Shown: positions 35,801 to 44,700 of the stretch, piece by piece | Position numbering within the stretch: the first letter of the stretch is position 1 | Layout of the letters: each line of letters starts with the position of its first letter | Assembly (NCBI RefSeq): GCF_004634425.1 | Contig: NZ_SBJL01000005.1 | Location: forward strand, 186,001 to 250,000 | DNA length: 64,000 bases | Direction of reading: 5' to 3' | From: Vitreimonas flagellata | GTDB taxonomy: Bacteria > Pseudomonadota > Alphaproteobacteria > Caulobacterales > Aquidulcibacteraceae | Notes under the pieces: model-generated | Told to the model about the DNA's origin: nothing | Databases searched by the model: none | What the model saw: the letters and a program-made list of their open reading frames with translations, nothing else | Made by a program: the position numbers and the translations under genes

Positions 35801-37003
35801 ATGAACGACCGCCGCTACGACCTCGACTGGCTCCGCATCATCGCCTTCGCTCTGCTCATTCTCTACCATTGCGGTATGTTTTACGTGACCTGGGATTGGC
35901 ACGTGAAATCGAGCCGGGCGAGCGATGCGATCGAGCCGCTCATGCTGCTCACCAATCCTTGGCGGCTCTCTCTGCTCTTCCTGGTCGCCGGCGCTGCGTC
36001 GCGCTTCATGGTCGACAAGATGAGCGCCTGGCGCTTCACCAGCGCACGCATGGGCCGGCTCTGGCCGCCGCTGTTGCTGGCCGTGTTCGTGATCGTGCCG
36101 CCGCAGGCTTATTACGAAGTTGTCGAGGCGATCCAGATGAACCCGCCGGCGGAGGCGGCGCAGTTTCCGCTTTCGGTCGAGAATTTCTATCAGCGCTACG
36201 TCACCGCCTCCGGCAATTGGTGCGACGCAGACGGCTGTCTCACGACACCCACCTACAATCATATGTGGTTCGTAGCGTACCTTATCCTTTACACGCTGGC
36301 GCTCGTGCTGGTGGCGCCGCTGCTGCGCCGCGTGCCGAAAATCATTTCGGTGCTGATCGCAGGGCCGGGCCTCTTCCTCACGCCTTGGCTTGTGATGGCC
36401 GCGCTGCGCGTGACGCTGATGCCGATCTTCGGTGAGAGCCACGATTTCAGGGCCGACTGGTATTTGCACGCGCTTTATCTCAGCATTTTCCTGTTCGGCT
36501 TCGCGATCGCAAAGCACGAACCCTTCTTCGCGCGCTGCATGAAGCTGCGCTGGGTCGCGCTCGGCATCGCGCTCTCCTCGTGGGCTGCGCTGGTGACATA
36601 TTTTGCGCTCGCGCCCGAGACGCCGCCGGAATGGATGCGCATGATCTTCCGTGCTGTGCGCGAACTCGAGGCGTGGTGCGCGATCGTGGCCTGCATCGGC
36701 TTTGCCCATCGCCATTTGCGCGACGCGGACGGGCCCATGCGGCGCCTGCTCACACAAGCGATCTTCCCTTTTTATCTCATCCACCAGACCATTATCGTCG
36801 TGGCCGGCTTCTATCTCGATGATCTGCAGCTGCCGCTCTGGATCGAAGCGCCAGTGCTGATTGGAACCACCGCTTTGGGCTGCTGGCTTTTCTTCGATTT
36901 GGGGCGCCGGGTTGCTTGGCTGCGCGTCTGGATCGGTTTGCCCTCGAAGGGAGTGGACGTGCGTGTTACCAAACCCGACATACTTGTACGGGAGGCGCGC
37001 TAG
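35801..37003 (+). CDS. Acyltransferase family 3 membrane protein (OpgC-like)
   Basis: This 400-residue protein has about ten membrane helices. The N-terminus RRYDLDWLRIIAFALLILYH carries the conserved Arg and His of acyltransferase-3 enzymes, which move acetyl or succinyl groups onto surface glycans or lipids. The segment MGRLWPPLLLAVFVIVPPQAYYE is also typical. The acceptor is unknown. It is divergent from the LytTR membrane regulator, a pairing that suggests the regulator controls it. Start ATG 35801; GGAGA lies 12 bases upstream. Confidence 0.85.
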   Translation: MNDRRYDLDWLRIIAFALLILYHCGMFYVTWDWHVKSSRASDAIEPLMLLTNPWRLSLLFLVAGAASRFMVDKMSAWRFTSARMGRLWPPLLLAVFVIVPPQAYYEVVEAIQMNPPAEAAQFPLSVENFYQRYVTASGNWCDADGCLTTPTYNHMWFVAYLILYTLALVLVAPLLRRVPKIISVLIAGPGLFLTPWLVMAALRVTLMPIFGESHDFRADWYLHALYLSIFLFGFAIAKHEPFFARCMKLRWVALGIALSSWAALVTYFALAPETPPEWMRMIFRAVRELEAWCAIVACIGFAHRHLRDADGPMRRLLTQAIFPFYLIHQTIIVVAGFYLDDLQLPLWIEAPVLIGTTALGCWLFFDLGRRVAWLRVWIGLPSKGVDVRVTKPDILVREAR

Positions 37004-37041
37004 CCTCTGGCGGGCTCGAATCCCGCCGCCTGGAGCAAGAA

Positions 37042-37167
37042 ATGTTCTTCTGGTTCCTTATCGCGGTTGGCGTCGTTGTCGGCCTCACGCTTTTGGGCGC
37101 CTTCCTGGCGCGGCGCGACAGCGGCTGGGGCGACGACGGCCCGATGGGCCCCTGGGCCGACCACTAG
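37042..37167 (+). CDS. 41-residue single-pass membrane protein
   Basis: The product starts MFFWFLIAVGVVVGLTLLGA, a single membrane helix, followed by a short acidic tail rich in Gly and Asp (RRDSGWGDDGPMGPWADH). GGAG lies 8 bases before the ATG, which supports it as a real gene. It lies 38 bp after the acyltransferase on the same strand. I do not recognise a family. Confidence 0.6.
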   Translation: MFFWFLIAVGVVVGLTLLGAFLARRDSGWGDDGPMGPWADH

Positions 37168-37238
37168 CGGATCACTACGCCCGCTTCACGGTTTCGCTTG
37201 CCACCAGCGTCTTCGAGCGTCTTACATGACCAAGACGT

Positions 37239-37727
37239 ATGAATTCAGTTTTCCAGATCCGCCGCGCCGTTTCGCGCGATGCCGATGCGATCGCCAAGTT
37301 GGCGGCGGCGGCGGCGGCTGAAGAGGGCGGCGTCTCTGGGCTCGAAGTCGATCGCATCAAAGCGCACGCGTTTGGCTCAAGCCCGCTGTTTGAGGCCTGG
37401 GTCGCGCAGGAGCGGCACAATAGCCCACTCGTCGCCCATGCCATCATTACCAAAAGCTACGACACGCGCCGGGCCTGTCCGAATGTCGTGCTCTGCGAGC
37501 TGTACGTCGCACCGGAGTTCCGCCGCTCGGGTCTCGCCCGCAAAATGATGTCGGCGGTGGCGCAGCGGGCGCGAGATCTGGGCGCGCGCGAGCTTGCGAT
37601 CACGACAGGGGTTGAAAACGAAGTCGCACAGCGCTTCTTCGCCGCCATAGGGGCGCATCCGCGCCAAGCGGCGGTATTCATGATGTCGGCTGACGGCATC
37701 GAATGGCTGGCCGCCGAAGGCCTTTAA
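37239..37727 (+). CDS. GNAT family N-acetyltransferase
   Basis: This 162-residue GNAT protein has the acetyl-CoA loop LYVAPEFRRSGLARKMMSAVAQRARDLG and an adjacent NEVAQRFFAAIGAHP segment. The N-terminus is QIRRAVSRDADAIAKLA with an Ala run. The substrate is unknown. The start is ATG 37239; the Shine-Dalgarno is weak, so the exact N-terminus is uncertain. A peptidase gene follows 49 bp later on the same strand. Confidence 0.8.
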   Translation: MNSVFQIRRAVSRDADAIAKLAAAAAAEEGGVSGLEVDRIKAHAFGSSPLFEAWVAQERHNSPLVAHAIITKSYDTRRACPNVVLCELYVAPEFRRSGLARKMMSAVAQRARDLGARELAITTGVENEVAQRFFAAIGAHPRQAAVFMMSADGIEWLAAEGL

Positions 37728-37776
37728 GTCACGGAACGCCCAAGACACCGAACGGGCGTTGGAGAGAGGGGAAAAG

Positions 37777-39615
37777 ATGATCGCGAAACCGTTGTTGAAG
37801 GCGGCGGCGTCCTGGATCGCCATCGCCGCATTCGCGGCCGCATGTGCGACCACGCCCACGCAACAGGCCGCCACGGCGCCCGCTGCAACGCCCGAAGCTG
37901 CGCAAGCCTTCGTAGACAATGCAGAGCGCGAATTGATGGCGCGCTCGGAATACGAGGGCCGGGTCGCTTGGGTGTATAGCACCAATATCAATTACGACAC
38001 CGAATGGCTGCTGCAGCGCGCCGACGCCGAAGGCACCCAGACCCGCGTTCGTATCGCCAGCGAAGCCGCGCGCTATCAGGGCTTGAACCTCTCGCCCGAA
38101 ACGCAGCGCAAGCTCAACATGCTGCGCCTCGGCCTCACACTGCCCGCGCCGCAACGCGAAGGCGCGGCCGACGAGCTGTCGCAAATCACCACGCGCTTGG
38201 CTTCGATCTATTCCACCGGCCGCATCGACTACCAGGGCCGCCAAGTCACGCTCGACGAACTCGAAACCCTGATGGGCACGGAGCGTAACCCGGCGCGTCT
38301 GCAGGAGATGTGGACCGAATGGCACGATGTCGCGACGCCCATGCATGACGATTACGCCCGCATGGTCGAGATCGCCAACGAAGGCGCCCGCGATCTCGGC
38401 TACGAGAACGTAGCGCAGATGTGGCTGTCGAAATACGACATGCCGGCCGACGACATGGAGCAAGAGGTCGAGCGTCTCTGGGGCCAGATGCAGCCCTTTT
38501 ACGAACAGCTGCATTGCTTCGTGCGCAATCGTTTGAGCGCCAATTACGGCGAAGCGGTCCAGTCACGCACCGGCCCGATCCGCGCCGATCTGCTCGGCAA
38601 TATGTGGGCGCAGGATTGGACGGCTTTGATGCCGATCGTCCGCCCGCGCGGCAGTGCGCAAACCTACGACACGACGCAGCTGCTCACCCGCGCCGGCTAC
38701 ACGCCAGTGACGATGACAGAAGCGGCCGAGCGCTTCTACACCTCGCTCGGTATGGAAGAGCTGCCGGATACGTTCTGGGAGCGCTCGCTGCTCACGCGCC
38801 CGCGCGATCGCGATGTGGTTTGTCATGCGTCAGCTTGGAACGTGGACAACGTCGAAGATCTGCGCGTGAAGCAATGCATCCAGATCAACGCAGAGCATTT
38901 CCAAACCATCCACCACGAGCTCGGTCATAATTTTTATCAACGCGCCTACAATCAGCAGCCGTTTCTCTTTCGCGACGGCGCGCATGATGGCTTCCACGAA
39001 GCCATCGGCGATTTCATCGCGCTGAACATCACGCCGGAATATCTGGTCGAGATTGGCCTCTTGCGCCGCAATCAAGTGCCGTCCGCCGCGGCCGACACGA
39101 ACCTCTTGCTGGAGCAAGCGCTCGGCAAAATTTCGTTCCTGCCGTTCGCGTTGGCGATGGACCAATGGCGCTGGCAAGTGTTCGACGGCCGCATCACGCC
39201 GGATCAATACAATACGGCCTGGTGGGACCTGCGGGAGCGCTATCAAGGCATTCGTCCGCCTGTTGAGCGTTCGGCTGCGGGCTTCGATCCTGGCGCCAAA
39301 TATCACATCGCCAACAACGTGCCGTACCTGCGCTATTTCCTCTCTTACGTGCTGCAATTCCAGTTCTACGAAGCGGCTTGCCAACAAGCAGGCTGGGAAG
39401 GTCCGCTGCATCGCTGCACCGTGTATGGCAATCGCGAAGTTGGCGAGCGCTTTAACCGCATGCTGGAAATGGGCTCGTCGCAACCATGGCCGGACGCGCT
39501 CGAAGCTTTCACCGGCACGCGCCAGATGGATGGCGGCTCAATGGTCCGCTACTTCCAGCCCTTGATGACGTACATGGAAGAACAAAACCGCGGCCAAGAT
39601 TGCGGTTGGGATTGA
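37777..39615 (+). CDS. M2 family peptidyl-dipeptidase (ACE-like), lipoprotein
   Basis: This 612-residue zinc dipeptidyl carboxypeptidase is related to angiotensin-converting enzyme. The active site is IHHELGHNFYQRAYNQQP (HExxH), with the third zinc ligand in GFHEAIGDFIALN. The N-terminus is a lipoprotein-like signal (AIAAFAAACATTP), so the enzyme probably sits in the periplasm and trims peptides. Length is as in bacterial ACE homologues. ATG 37777 has GAGAGGGG just upstream and is preferred over an earlier in-frame Met. A terminator follows at 39625-39650. Confidence 0.92.
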   Translation: MIAKPLLKAAASWIAIAAFAAACATTPTQQAATAPAATPEAAQAFVDNAERELMARSEYEGRVAWVYSTNINYDTEWLLQRADAEGTQTRVRIASEAARYQGLNLSPETQRKLNMLRLGLTLPAPQREGAADELSQITTRLASIYSTGRIDYQGRQVTLDELETLMGTERNPARLQEMWTEWHDVATPMHDDYARMVEIANEGARDLGYENVAQMWLSKYDMPADDMEQEVERLWGQMQPFYEQLHCFVRNRLSANYGEAVQSRTGPIRADLLGNMWAQDWTALMPIVRPRGSAQTYDTTQLLTRAGYTPVTMTEAAERFYTSLGMEELPDTFWERSLLTRPRDRDVVCHASAWNVDNVEDLRVKQCIQINAEHFQTIHHELGHNFYQRAYNQQPFLFRDGAHDGFHEAIGDFIALNITPEYLVEIGLLRRNQVPSAAADTNLLLEQALGKISFLPFALAMDQWRWQVFDGRITPDQYNTAWWDLRERYQGIRPPVERSAAGFDPGAKYHIANNVPYLRYFLSYVLQFQFYEAACQQAGWEGPLHRCTVYGNREVGERFNRMLEMGSSQPWPDALEAFTGTRQMDGGSMVRYFQPLMTYMEEQNRGQDCGWD

Positions 39616-39624
39616 TTTAAGACG

Positions 39625-39650
39625 CGGGCGCTCTCCGGAGCGCCCGTTTT
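39625..39650 (+). terminator. Rho-independent terminator after the M2 peptidase gene
   Basis: A perfect 9-bp stem CGGGCGCTC / GAGCGCCCG with a TCCG loop is followed by TTTT. It lies 9 bases after the stop codon. Confidence 0.88.
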
Positions 39651-39665
39651 GCATGGGGGGAAGCC

Positions 39666-40040
39666 ATGAAGCATGGAAGTGTTGTTGCGGTGGCCTTGAT
39701 GCTCGCTGCGTGTTCGCCGCCCGCGGCGCAGGCGCCAGCTGCAGACACAAGCGTTATCGAAACCGCGGCGCCCGCCGCGCAAGCCAGCGAAATTCCGCTG
39801 ACGCGTGAATTCCTCGTCGGCGCCTGGGGCGATAACGGGGATTGCAACGCCGTCAGCAAGTTCAACGCTGACGGCACCTACGAGATCGGTGGCGCGCCCG
39901 GCACGTGGATGCTCGAAGGCGATGTCATCACCATGCAAGGCGCGGGCGGCACATTCCAAGTGCGCGCGCAGGTGCTGAACCAGAACCAAGTGCTGATCGG
40001 CAACCCTGATGGCTCCGTCGGGATCTCGCAGCGCTGCTAG
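39666..40040 (+). CDS. Small putative lipoprotein
   Basis: This 124-residue protein has a lipoprotein signal (VAVALMLAACSPP, lipobox LAAC). An Ala/Pro-rich linker leads into a compact C-terminal domain (starting FLVGAWGDNGDCNAVSKFNADGTYEIG) that resembles small lipocalin-like or META-type domains of exported proteins; I cannot name the family. Two Cys (in GDCNA and the terminal QRC) may form a disulfide. GGGGGGAAGCC precedes the ATG. It is convergent with the KAS III gene, overlapping by 4 bases. Confidence 0.72.
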   Translation: MKHGSVVAVALMLAACSPPAAQAPAADTSVIETAAPAAQASEIPLTREFLVGAWGDNGDCNAVSKFNADGTYEIGGAPGTWMLEGDVITMQGAGGTFQVRAQVLNQNQVLIGNPDGSVGISQRC

Positions 40041-41155
40041 GCGCTTTTTTGCACGAAGATCGAGCCGGCGCTATAGCCTGCGCCGAACGAACAGATCAGG
40101 CCGCGATCGCCGGCTTTGAAATCGTTGGAATGCAGATGGAATGCGATGATCGAGCCTGCGCCGGCCGTGTTGCCATAAGTGTCGAGCACGGTTGGAGCCT
40201 CTTCTTGGCTGGCTTCGTGACCTAGCACGCGCTCGGCGATCAGCCGGTTCATGTTGGAATTGGCCTGGTGCAGCCACAAGCGCTTCAGATCGCTCGGCTT
40301 CAGATCAAGCTCGGCCATGTGTTGGAGGATCATCTCCGAAACCATCGGCACGACTTCCTTGAACACTTTGCGGCCCTGTTGCGTGATCAGTTTGTCGGGA
40401 TCGTCGCGATGCGCTTCGTCGCCGCGATTGAGGAAGCCGAAATTGTTGCGGATATTGTTGGAGAAGCGCGTCTGCAGCTTCGTACCGAGGATCGCCCACG
40501 CGCCCGGCGGCGCCATATCCGCGCGCTCCACGAGGATCGCCACCGCCGCGTCGCCGAAAATGAAATGCGTGTCGCGGTCGCGCAGATTGAGGTGGCCGGT
40601 GCAGAGCTCTGGGTTCACCACCAACACCGAACGCGCATGGCCCGCGCGGATAATGTCGCTCGCGTTCTGGATCGCAAACGTCGCCGAGGAGCAGGCGACA
40701 TTCATGTCGTAGCCAAAGCCGCCCGCACCCAATGCGTTCTGCACTTCAATCGCCAACGCCGGATACGGCCGTTGCAGCGACGAGCACGAGCAGATCACCG
40801 CGTCCACATCCATCGGATCGCGTCCCGCGCGCTCCAGGGCTTGCTTGGCCGCCGCGACTGAGACTTCCGCCTGCAAGGAGAGCGCTTCGTTCGGCCGCTC
40901 CGGAATGATCGGCACCATCCGCTCGACGTCGAGCATGCCGTCTTTCTCGAGCACGAAGCGGTGCTTGATGCCGGAGGCTTTCTCGATGAATTCCACGCTC
41001 GACGGCAGCAACGCCTGCTTTTCGCCAGCGGCGATCGCGGCGGCATGTTCGGCATTGAAGCGCTCAACATAAGCGTTGAACGAGGCCACCAATTCGGCGT
41101 TCGAGATCGTGTAGGGCGGCGTGTAGAGGCCGGTTGCGGAGATGACGACGGTCAA
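40037..41155 (-). CDS. Beta-ketoacyl-ACP synthase III-like protein
   Basis: This 372-residue thiolase-fold condensing enzyme keeps the catalytic triad of KAS III: Cys155 (NVACSSATF), His296 (LHQANSNMN) and Asn329 (YGNTAGAGS). It is longer than housekeeping FabH (about 320), with an N-terminal extension (ELVASFNAYVERFNAEHAA). From memory this resembles Pseudomonas PA3286-like enzymes that join medium-chain acyl-CoA with malonyl-ACP. No other fatty acid gene is adjacent, so the true FabH is probably elsewhere. Substrate assignment is inference. Confidence 0.87.
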   Translation of the reverse strand: MTVVISATGLYTPPYTISNAELVASFNAYVERFNAEHAAAIAAGEKQALLPSSVEFIEKASGIKHRFVLEKDGMLDVERMVPIIPERPNEALSLQAEVSVAAAKQALERAGRDPMDVDAVICSCSSLQRPYPALAIEVQNALGAGGFGYDMNVACSSATFAIQNASDIIRAGHARSVLVVNPELCTGHLNLRDRDTHFIFGDAAVAILVERADMAPPGAWAILGTKLQTRFSNNIRNNFGFLNRGDEAHRDDPDKLITQQGRKVFKEVVPMVSEMILQHMAELDLKPSDLKRLWLHQANSNMNRLIAERVLGHEASQEEAPTVLDTYGNTAGAGSIIAFHLHSNDFKAGDRGLICSFGAGYSAGSIFVQKSA

Positions 41156-41226
41156 AGCGCTCTGTCCCCTGGCGCGGCCCCCAGCCGCCTACGGCCCACG
41201 CGGTTAGACCCTGGGGGCAAGTTCCG

Positions 41227-42048
41227 TCAATCACCCGCCCCAGCGGCGGGGGGTAGAAGCAGCCATTCCGGGGGATCGAGCCTGATTTCCTTGCCGCCGG
41301 CGGTCAGCGGCGCCTCGGCCGCGAGCGCCCGGTCGAGGCGGAGCAGGGCCAGCGCCCGGCCGTTCGCGCCCGTCCGCACGCTGCCCAGCTCCGCCGCACC
41401 CGCCAGCACCGGCGCGCCATAAGCCGGCGCCTCGCCTTCAAACACGATGGGGCAGAATTTCTTGCGCGTGGTCGCCCGCCGCTTCATCCGGCTCACGTTT
41501 TCCTGGCCGACGAAGCAGCCCTTGTTGAAGGCGACGCCGTTCAGCTCATCGAGCAGCGCCTCCAGCGCAAACACCTCGTCCGGCCCGGCGTCTCGCGCCA
41601 GATCGGGTACGCCGAGCGCGATGCGCCGCGCTTCAAATGCTGCTGCGCCATCGGTAATTGTCGTATTTTTCGGTGCAAATTTGCGCCAGCCAAGCGCGGG
41701 CAAGCGCGGATCGGCGACAGCGCCCGCAAAAGCCGCATCGCCCATCAGCACATCCAGCTGCGCGCTTGCATCTTCCAGCTTCGCGTCAGCACGCAGCTTA
41801 TACATCGAGAGCCGGCGGAAGAGGTCGTCGCTGCGCGCCGGATCGACGTCGAGCAGGACGCCGTCGGCCTCCGCCCACACGAACATATCGGCCAGCACCT
41901 TGCCTTGCGGGGCGAGCAAGGCGGCATAAACCACCGGCTCGTTGTCCAGCCGGTCGAGTTCCTGCGTCAGCACGTTGTTTAAAAACTTGTGCGCGTCCGG
42001 CCCCGAAACGCGGATCAGGGTGCGGTCGAGGCGGGTGGGGCCGGTCAT
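41227..42048 (-). CDS. ygfZ: Folate-binding protein YgfZ (GcvT-like)
   Basis: This 273-residue tetrahydrofolate-dependent protein (IBA57 family) supports maturation or repair of certain [4Fe-4S] enzymes. The family motif K-G-C-x-x-G-Q-E is present as FNKGCFVGQENVSRM. The N-terminal half (LDRTLIRVSGPDAHKFLNNVLTQ) matches the GcvT-like fold. I start at ATG 42048, which gives the normal length; the frame continues upstream to 42195 but would overlap the divergent glycosyltransferase gene. The gap to that gene is 91 bp. Confidence 0.9.
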   Translation of the reverse strand: MTGPTRLDRTLIRVSGPDAHKFLNNVLTQELDRLDNEPVVYAALLAPQGKVLADMFVWAEADGVLLDVDPARSDDLFRRLSMYKLRADAKLEDASAQLDVLMGDAAFAGAVADPRLPALGWRKFAPKNTTITDGAAAFEARRIALGVPDLARDAGPDEVFALEALLDELNGVAFNKGCFVGQENVSRMKRRATTRKKFCPIVFEGEAPAYGAPVLAGAAELGSVRTGANGRALALLRLDRALAAEAPLTAGGKEIRLDPPEWLLLPPAAGAGD

Positions 42049-42139
42049 GGCGACCACTTGGCCTTTCGCCTCAGCCGCTGCAAGTCTTCGGCGTGTTGAC
42101 TTGGCTTTTACCGGGGCCGTCTCTAACCCCCGCATACCC

Positions 42140-43063
42140 ATGGCCAATATGCTCTTCCTCGCCCCCGCCGACCTCGGCGAAACCGTGCTCGCCACCGGCG
42201 CGCTGGCGCATGAAGTGCGCGAGGGCGATCAGCTTACCGTCGTTTGCGCGCCGGACGCCGCGCCGCTTTTTCGCGCCGCACCGGGCCTTGTCGCGTTGCA
42301 CCAGACGGAAGGCTTTGCGCTCTGGCTCAGCCTCATGCGCACGCGCTTCGACGTCTTGATCGACGCACGTGGCGGTTTGCTTGGCCGCGCGCTGCCCGCG
42401 ACGCGGCGCATCGCGTTGAAGCCGCCCGAGCGTGTGCGCCATCGCGCAGAGGATTGGGCGGACGCGCTCGGCGTCGAGCGCGCGCTTGAGCCAAAGCTCT
42501 GGCTTGACGACACAGCGCGTCAGCGCGCTGCAGAGATTGCGCCGGACGCGACGCCGCTCATCATTCTCGCGCCCGGCGGCGCATCGAGCGCCAAACGCTG
42601 GCCGCCCGAACGCTTCGCCGCCGTCGCGCGCCGCTTGGCCACGGGCGCCATCGCCAACGCGCGCGTGCTCTCGATTGGCGCCGCGCCCCGCGATGCGGAG
42701 ATCACGCGCTCGATCACGTCGAGCCTGGATGCGGACGGCGTGCCCGCCGCTGATCTGGGCGCGGGCGTGGATCTGCTCGCCGCCGCCGCGCTCATGGAGC
42801 GCGCCACGCTTTGCCTGGGCAACGACAACGCGCTCACCCAAATCGCCGCCGCCGTCGGTGCGCCGACGCTCACGCTCTTCGGCCCCACGGACGAGCGGGT
42901 GCGCGCGCCGTATGGCCCGCGCACGCGCACACTGCGCGGCCGCACTTTGGAGCAAATCGCCGCGCAGCCGGAGCTAGACGGGCGCGGCGCAATGGAGGAT
43001 GTCAGCATCGACGCGGTGGAAGCAGCCGCGCTCGATCTGCTGCATGCCGGGGGCTTAAGATGA
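42140..43063 (+). CDS. Glycosyltransferase family 9 (heptosyltransferase-like)
   Basis: This 307-residue GT-B enzyme is of the family that adds heptose to lipopolysaccharide core. Family segments are MLFLAPADLGETVLATGALAHE at the N-terminus, IILAPGGASSAKRWPPERFA (nucleotide-sugar binding) and CLGNDNALTQIAAAVGAPTLTLFGPTDERV. The acceptor and sugar are not known. The stop overlaps the pyrC ATG (ATGA), indicating coupled translation. ATG 42140 and ATG 42149 are both possible starts. Confidence 0.85.
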   Translation: MANMLFLAPADLGETVLATGALAHEVREGDQLTVVCAPDAAPLFRAAPGLVALHQTEGFALWLSLMRTRFDVLIDARGGLLGRALPATRRIALKPPERVRHRAEDWADALGVERALEPKLWLDDTARQRAAEIAPDATPLIILAPGGASSAKRWPPERFAAVARRLATGAIANARVLSIGAAPRDAEITRSITSSLDADGVPAADLGAGVDLLAAAALMERATLCLGNDNALTQIAAAVGAPTLTLFGPTDERVRAPYGPRTRTLRGRTLEQIAAQPELDGRGAMEDVSIDAVEAAALDLLHAGGLR

Positions 43064-44109
43064 GCACATTCGTGATGCGCCGGCCCGACGACTGGCACGT
43101 CCATCTCAGAGATGGCGCGATGCTCGCGGGCGTGGTCAATTTCACCGCGCGGCAATTCGCGCGCGCCATTGTCATGCCCAACCTCAATCCGCCGGTTACG
43201 ACAGTCGCGGATGCGGAGGCTTACAGATCGCGCATTCTGGCGGCGCTTGAGCCGGGGCTTTCCTTCAAGCCGCTGATGACTTGCTATCTGACGGACGGCA
43301 TTGACGCCGCCGAGATCGAGCGCGGCTTCGCGGCTGGCGTCTTTACCGCGTGCAAACTCTATCCCGCGCACGCGACCACCAATTCAAGCCACGGCGTGAC
43401 GGACATCAAAAACATCCACGGTGCGCTGGACACGATGCAGCGCATCGGCATGCCGCTGCTGTTGCATGGCGAGGTCACGGACAAGCACGTCGACATCTTC
43501 GATCGCGAAGCCGTGTTCATCGATCGCATCCTGTCTAAGCTCGTGCGCGATTTCCCCGCGCTGAAGATCGTGCTGGAGCACATCACGACGGAAGAGGCGG
43601 CGAATTTTGTGGCGGAAGGCCCGGCCACACTCGCGGCGACGATCACGCCGCATCATTTGGATTATAATCGCAACGCCATGTTCGACGGCGGCATCCGTCC
43701 GCACTTTTACTGCTTGCCGGTTGCGAAGCGCGAACATCACCGCTTGGCGCTGCGCAAAGCGGCGACGTCCGGGTCGGCGAAGTTTTTCCTCGGCACCGAT
43801 TCAGCGCCGCACGCCGTCGGCGCCAAGGAAACGGCGTGTGGCTGCGCGGGTGTTTTCTGCGCGCCGCACGCGCTCGAAGCTTACGCGAAGGTGTTTGACG
43901 AAGAAGGCGCGATGGATCGCTTCGAGGCGTTCGCATCGGAGAACGGCCCACGTTTTTACGGGCTGCCGCTCAACGAAGAGCGCATAACGCTCACGCGCGA
44001 CGCCCAATCCGTGCCAGACCGCATCAGCGCGGGCGGCACGGAGATCGTGCCCTTCCACGCAGGCGCTACGCTCGCGTGGCGCCTTCAGCCTTCAAACGCT
44101 GCGCGATAG
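43060..44109 (+). CDS. pyrC: Dihydroorotase (class II)
   Basis: This 349-residue zinc enzyme of pyrimidine synthesis closes carbamoyl-aspartate to dihydroorotate. Metal ligands are visible in DDWHVHLRDGAML, the carboxylated Lys in FTACKLYPAHATTNSSHG, and later His/Asp residues in LLHGEVTD, LEHITT and FLGTDSAPH. Length equals that of E. coli PyrC. The start is fixed by the ATGA overlap with the glycosyltransferase gene. Its last 25 bases overlap the convergent macrodomain gene. Confidence 0.95.
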   Translation: MSTFVMRRPDDWHVHLRDGAMLAGVVNFTARQFARAIVMPNLNPPVTTVADAEAYRSRILAALEPGLSFKPLMTCYLTDGIDAAEIERGFAAGVFTACKLYPAHATTNSSHGVTDIKNIHGALDTMQRIGMPLLLHGEVTDKHVDIFDREAVFIDRILSKLVRDFPALKIVLEHITTEEAANFVAEGPATLAATITPHHLDYNRNAMFDGGIRPHFYCLPVAKREHHRLALRKAATSGSAKFFLGTDSAPHAVGAKETACGCAGVFCAPHALEAYAKVFDEEGAMDRFEAFASENGPRFYGLPLNEERITLTRDAQSVPDRISAGGTEIVPFHAGATLAWRLQPSNAAR

Positions 44110-44600
44110 AGCGACGCGTCGCTTTCGGTAAAGCAGCAGAAGATCACGCGCGTGAGCGAGGGCGCTTGCGGCAGAGCTTGCTCGCAAGCGGCGATCGCGA
44201 TGCCGCAGGCAAAGCCGCGGGGCCAGCCGTAATTGCCGGTGCCGAGGCAGGGAAACGCTATTGATGTGAACGAGCGCTGCGCGGCGAGTTCGATCGATTG
44301 CATGTAGCAGCGCGCCAGCCCCGCGACCTTCTCACCCTCAGGCCCCGGATTGGTCCAAACCGGCGCCGCCGTGTGGATCACGTATTGCGCCGGCAAATTG
44401 AAGCCGGGCGTCAGCACAGCGTCGCCCACATCGAGCGGCGGCAGCGTCGCCGTATGGCGCGTGAGTTCTGGCCCTGCCGCTTGGCGCAAGGCGCCATCGA
44501 CGCCGCTGCCCGGCATGAGTTGGCGATTGGCGGCGTTTACCACGGCGTCCACCGCCAAGGTTTCGATACGGCCCACCAAGATTTCAAACGGTGCGGTCAT
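44085..44600 (-). CDS. Macrodomain protein (O-acetyl-ADP-ribose deacetylase-like)
   Basis: This 171-residue macrodomain of the YmdB type has the ADP-ribose site in AVVNAANRQLMPGSGVDGAL and GTGNYGWP. Such proteins remove acetyl from O-acetyl-ADP-ribose or ADP-ribose from proteins, using products of NAD-consuming enzymes. The start at 44600 (MTAPFEILVGRIE) gives a normal domain length; the longer open frame upstream is not supported. It is divergent from the repeat protein gene with a 100-bp gap. Confidence 0.9.
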   Translation of the reverse strand: MTAPFEILVGRIETLAVDAVVNAANRQLMPGSGVDGALRQAAGPELTRHTATLPPLDVGDAVLTPGFNLPAQYVIHTAAPVWTNPGPEGEKVAGLARCYMQSIELAAQRSFTSIAFPCLGTGNYGWPRGFACGIAIAACEQALPQAPSLTRVIFCCFTESDASLYRAAFEG

Positions 44601-44700
44601 GCCCACAAGGTTAGCCGCTTTAACCCAAAAAGTCGCGACGGGTTTGGCGATGTCGCCCGTTTGAAAAACAGCGAGGACATTGCTTATCGGAGAGGGACAG

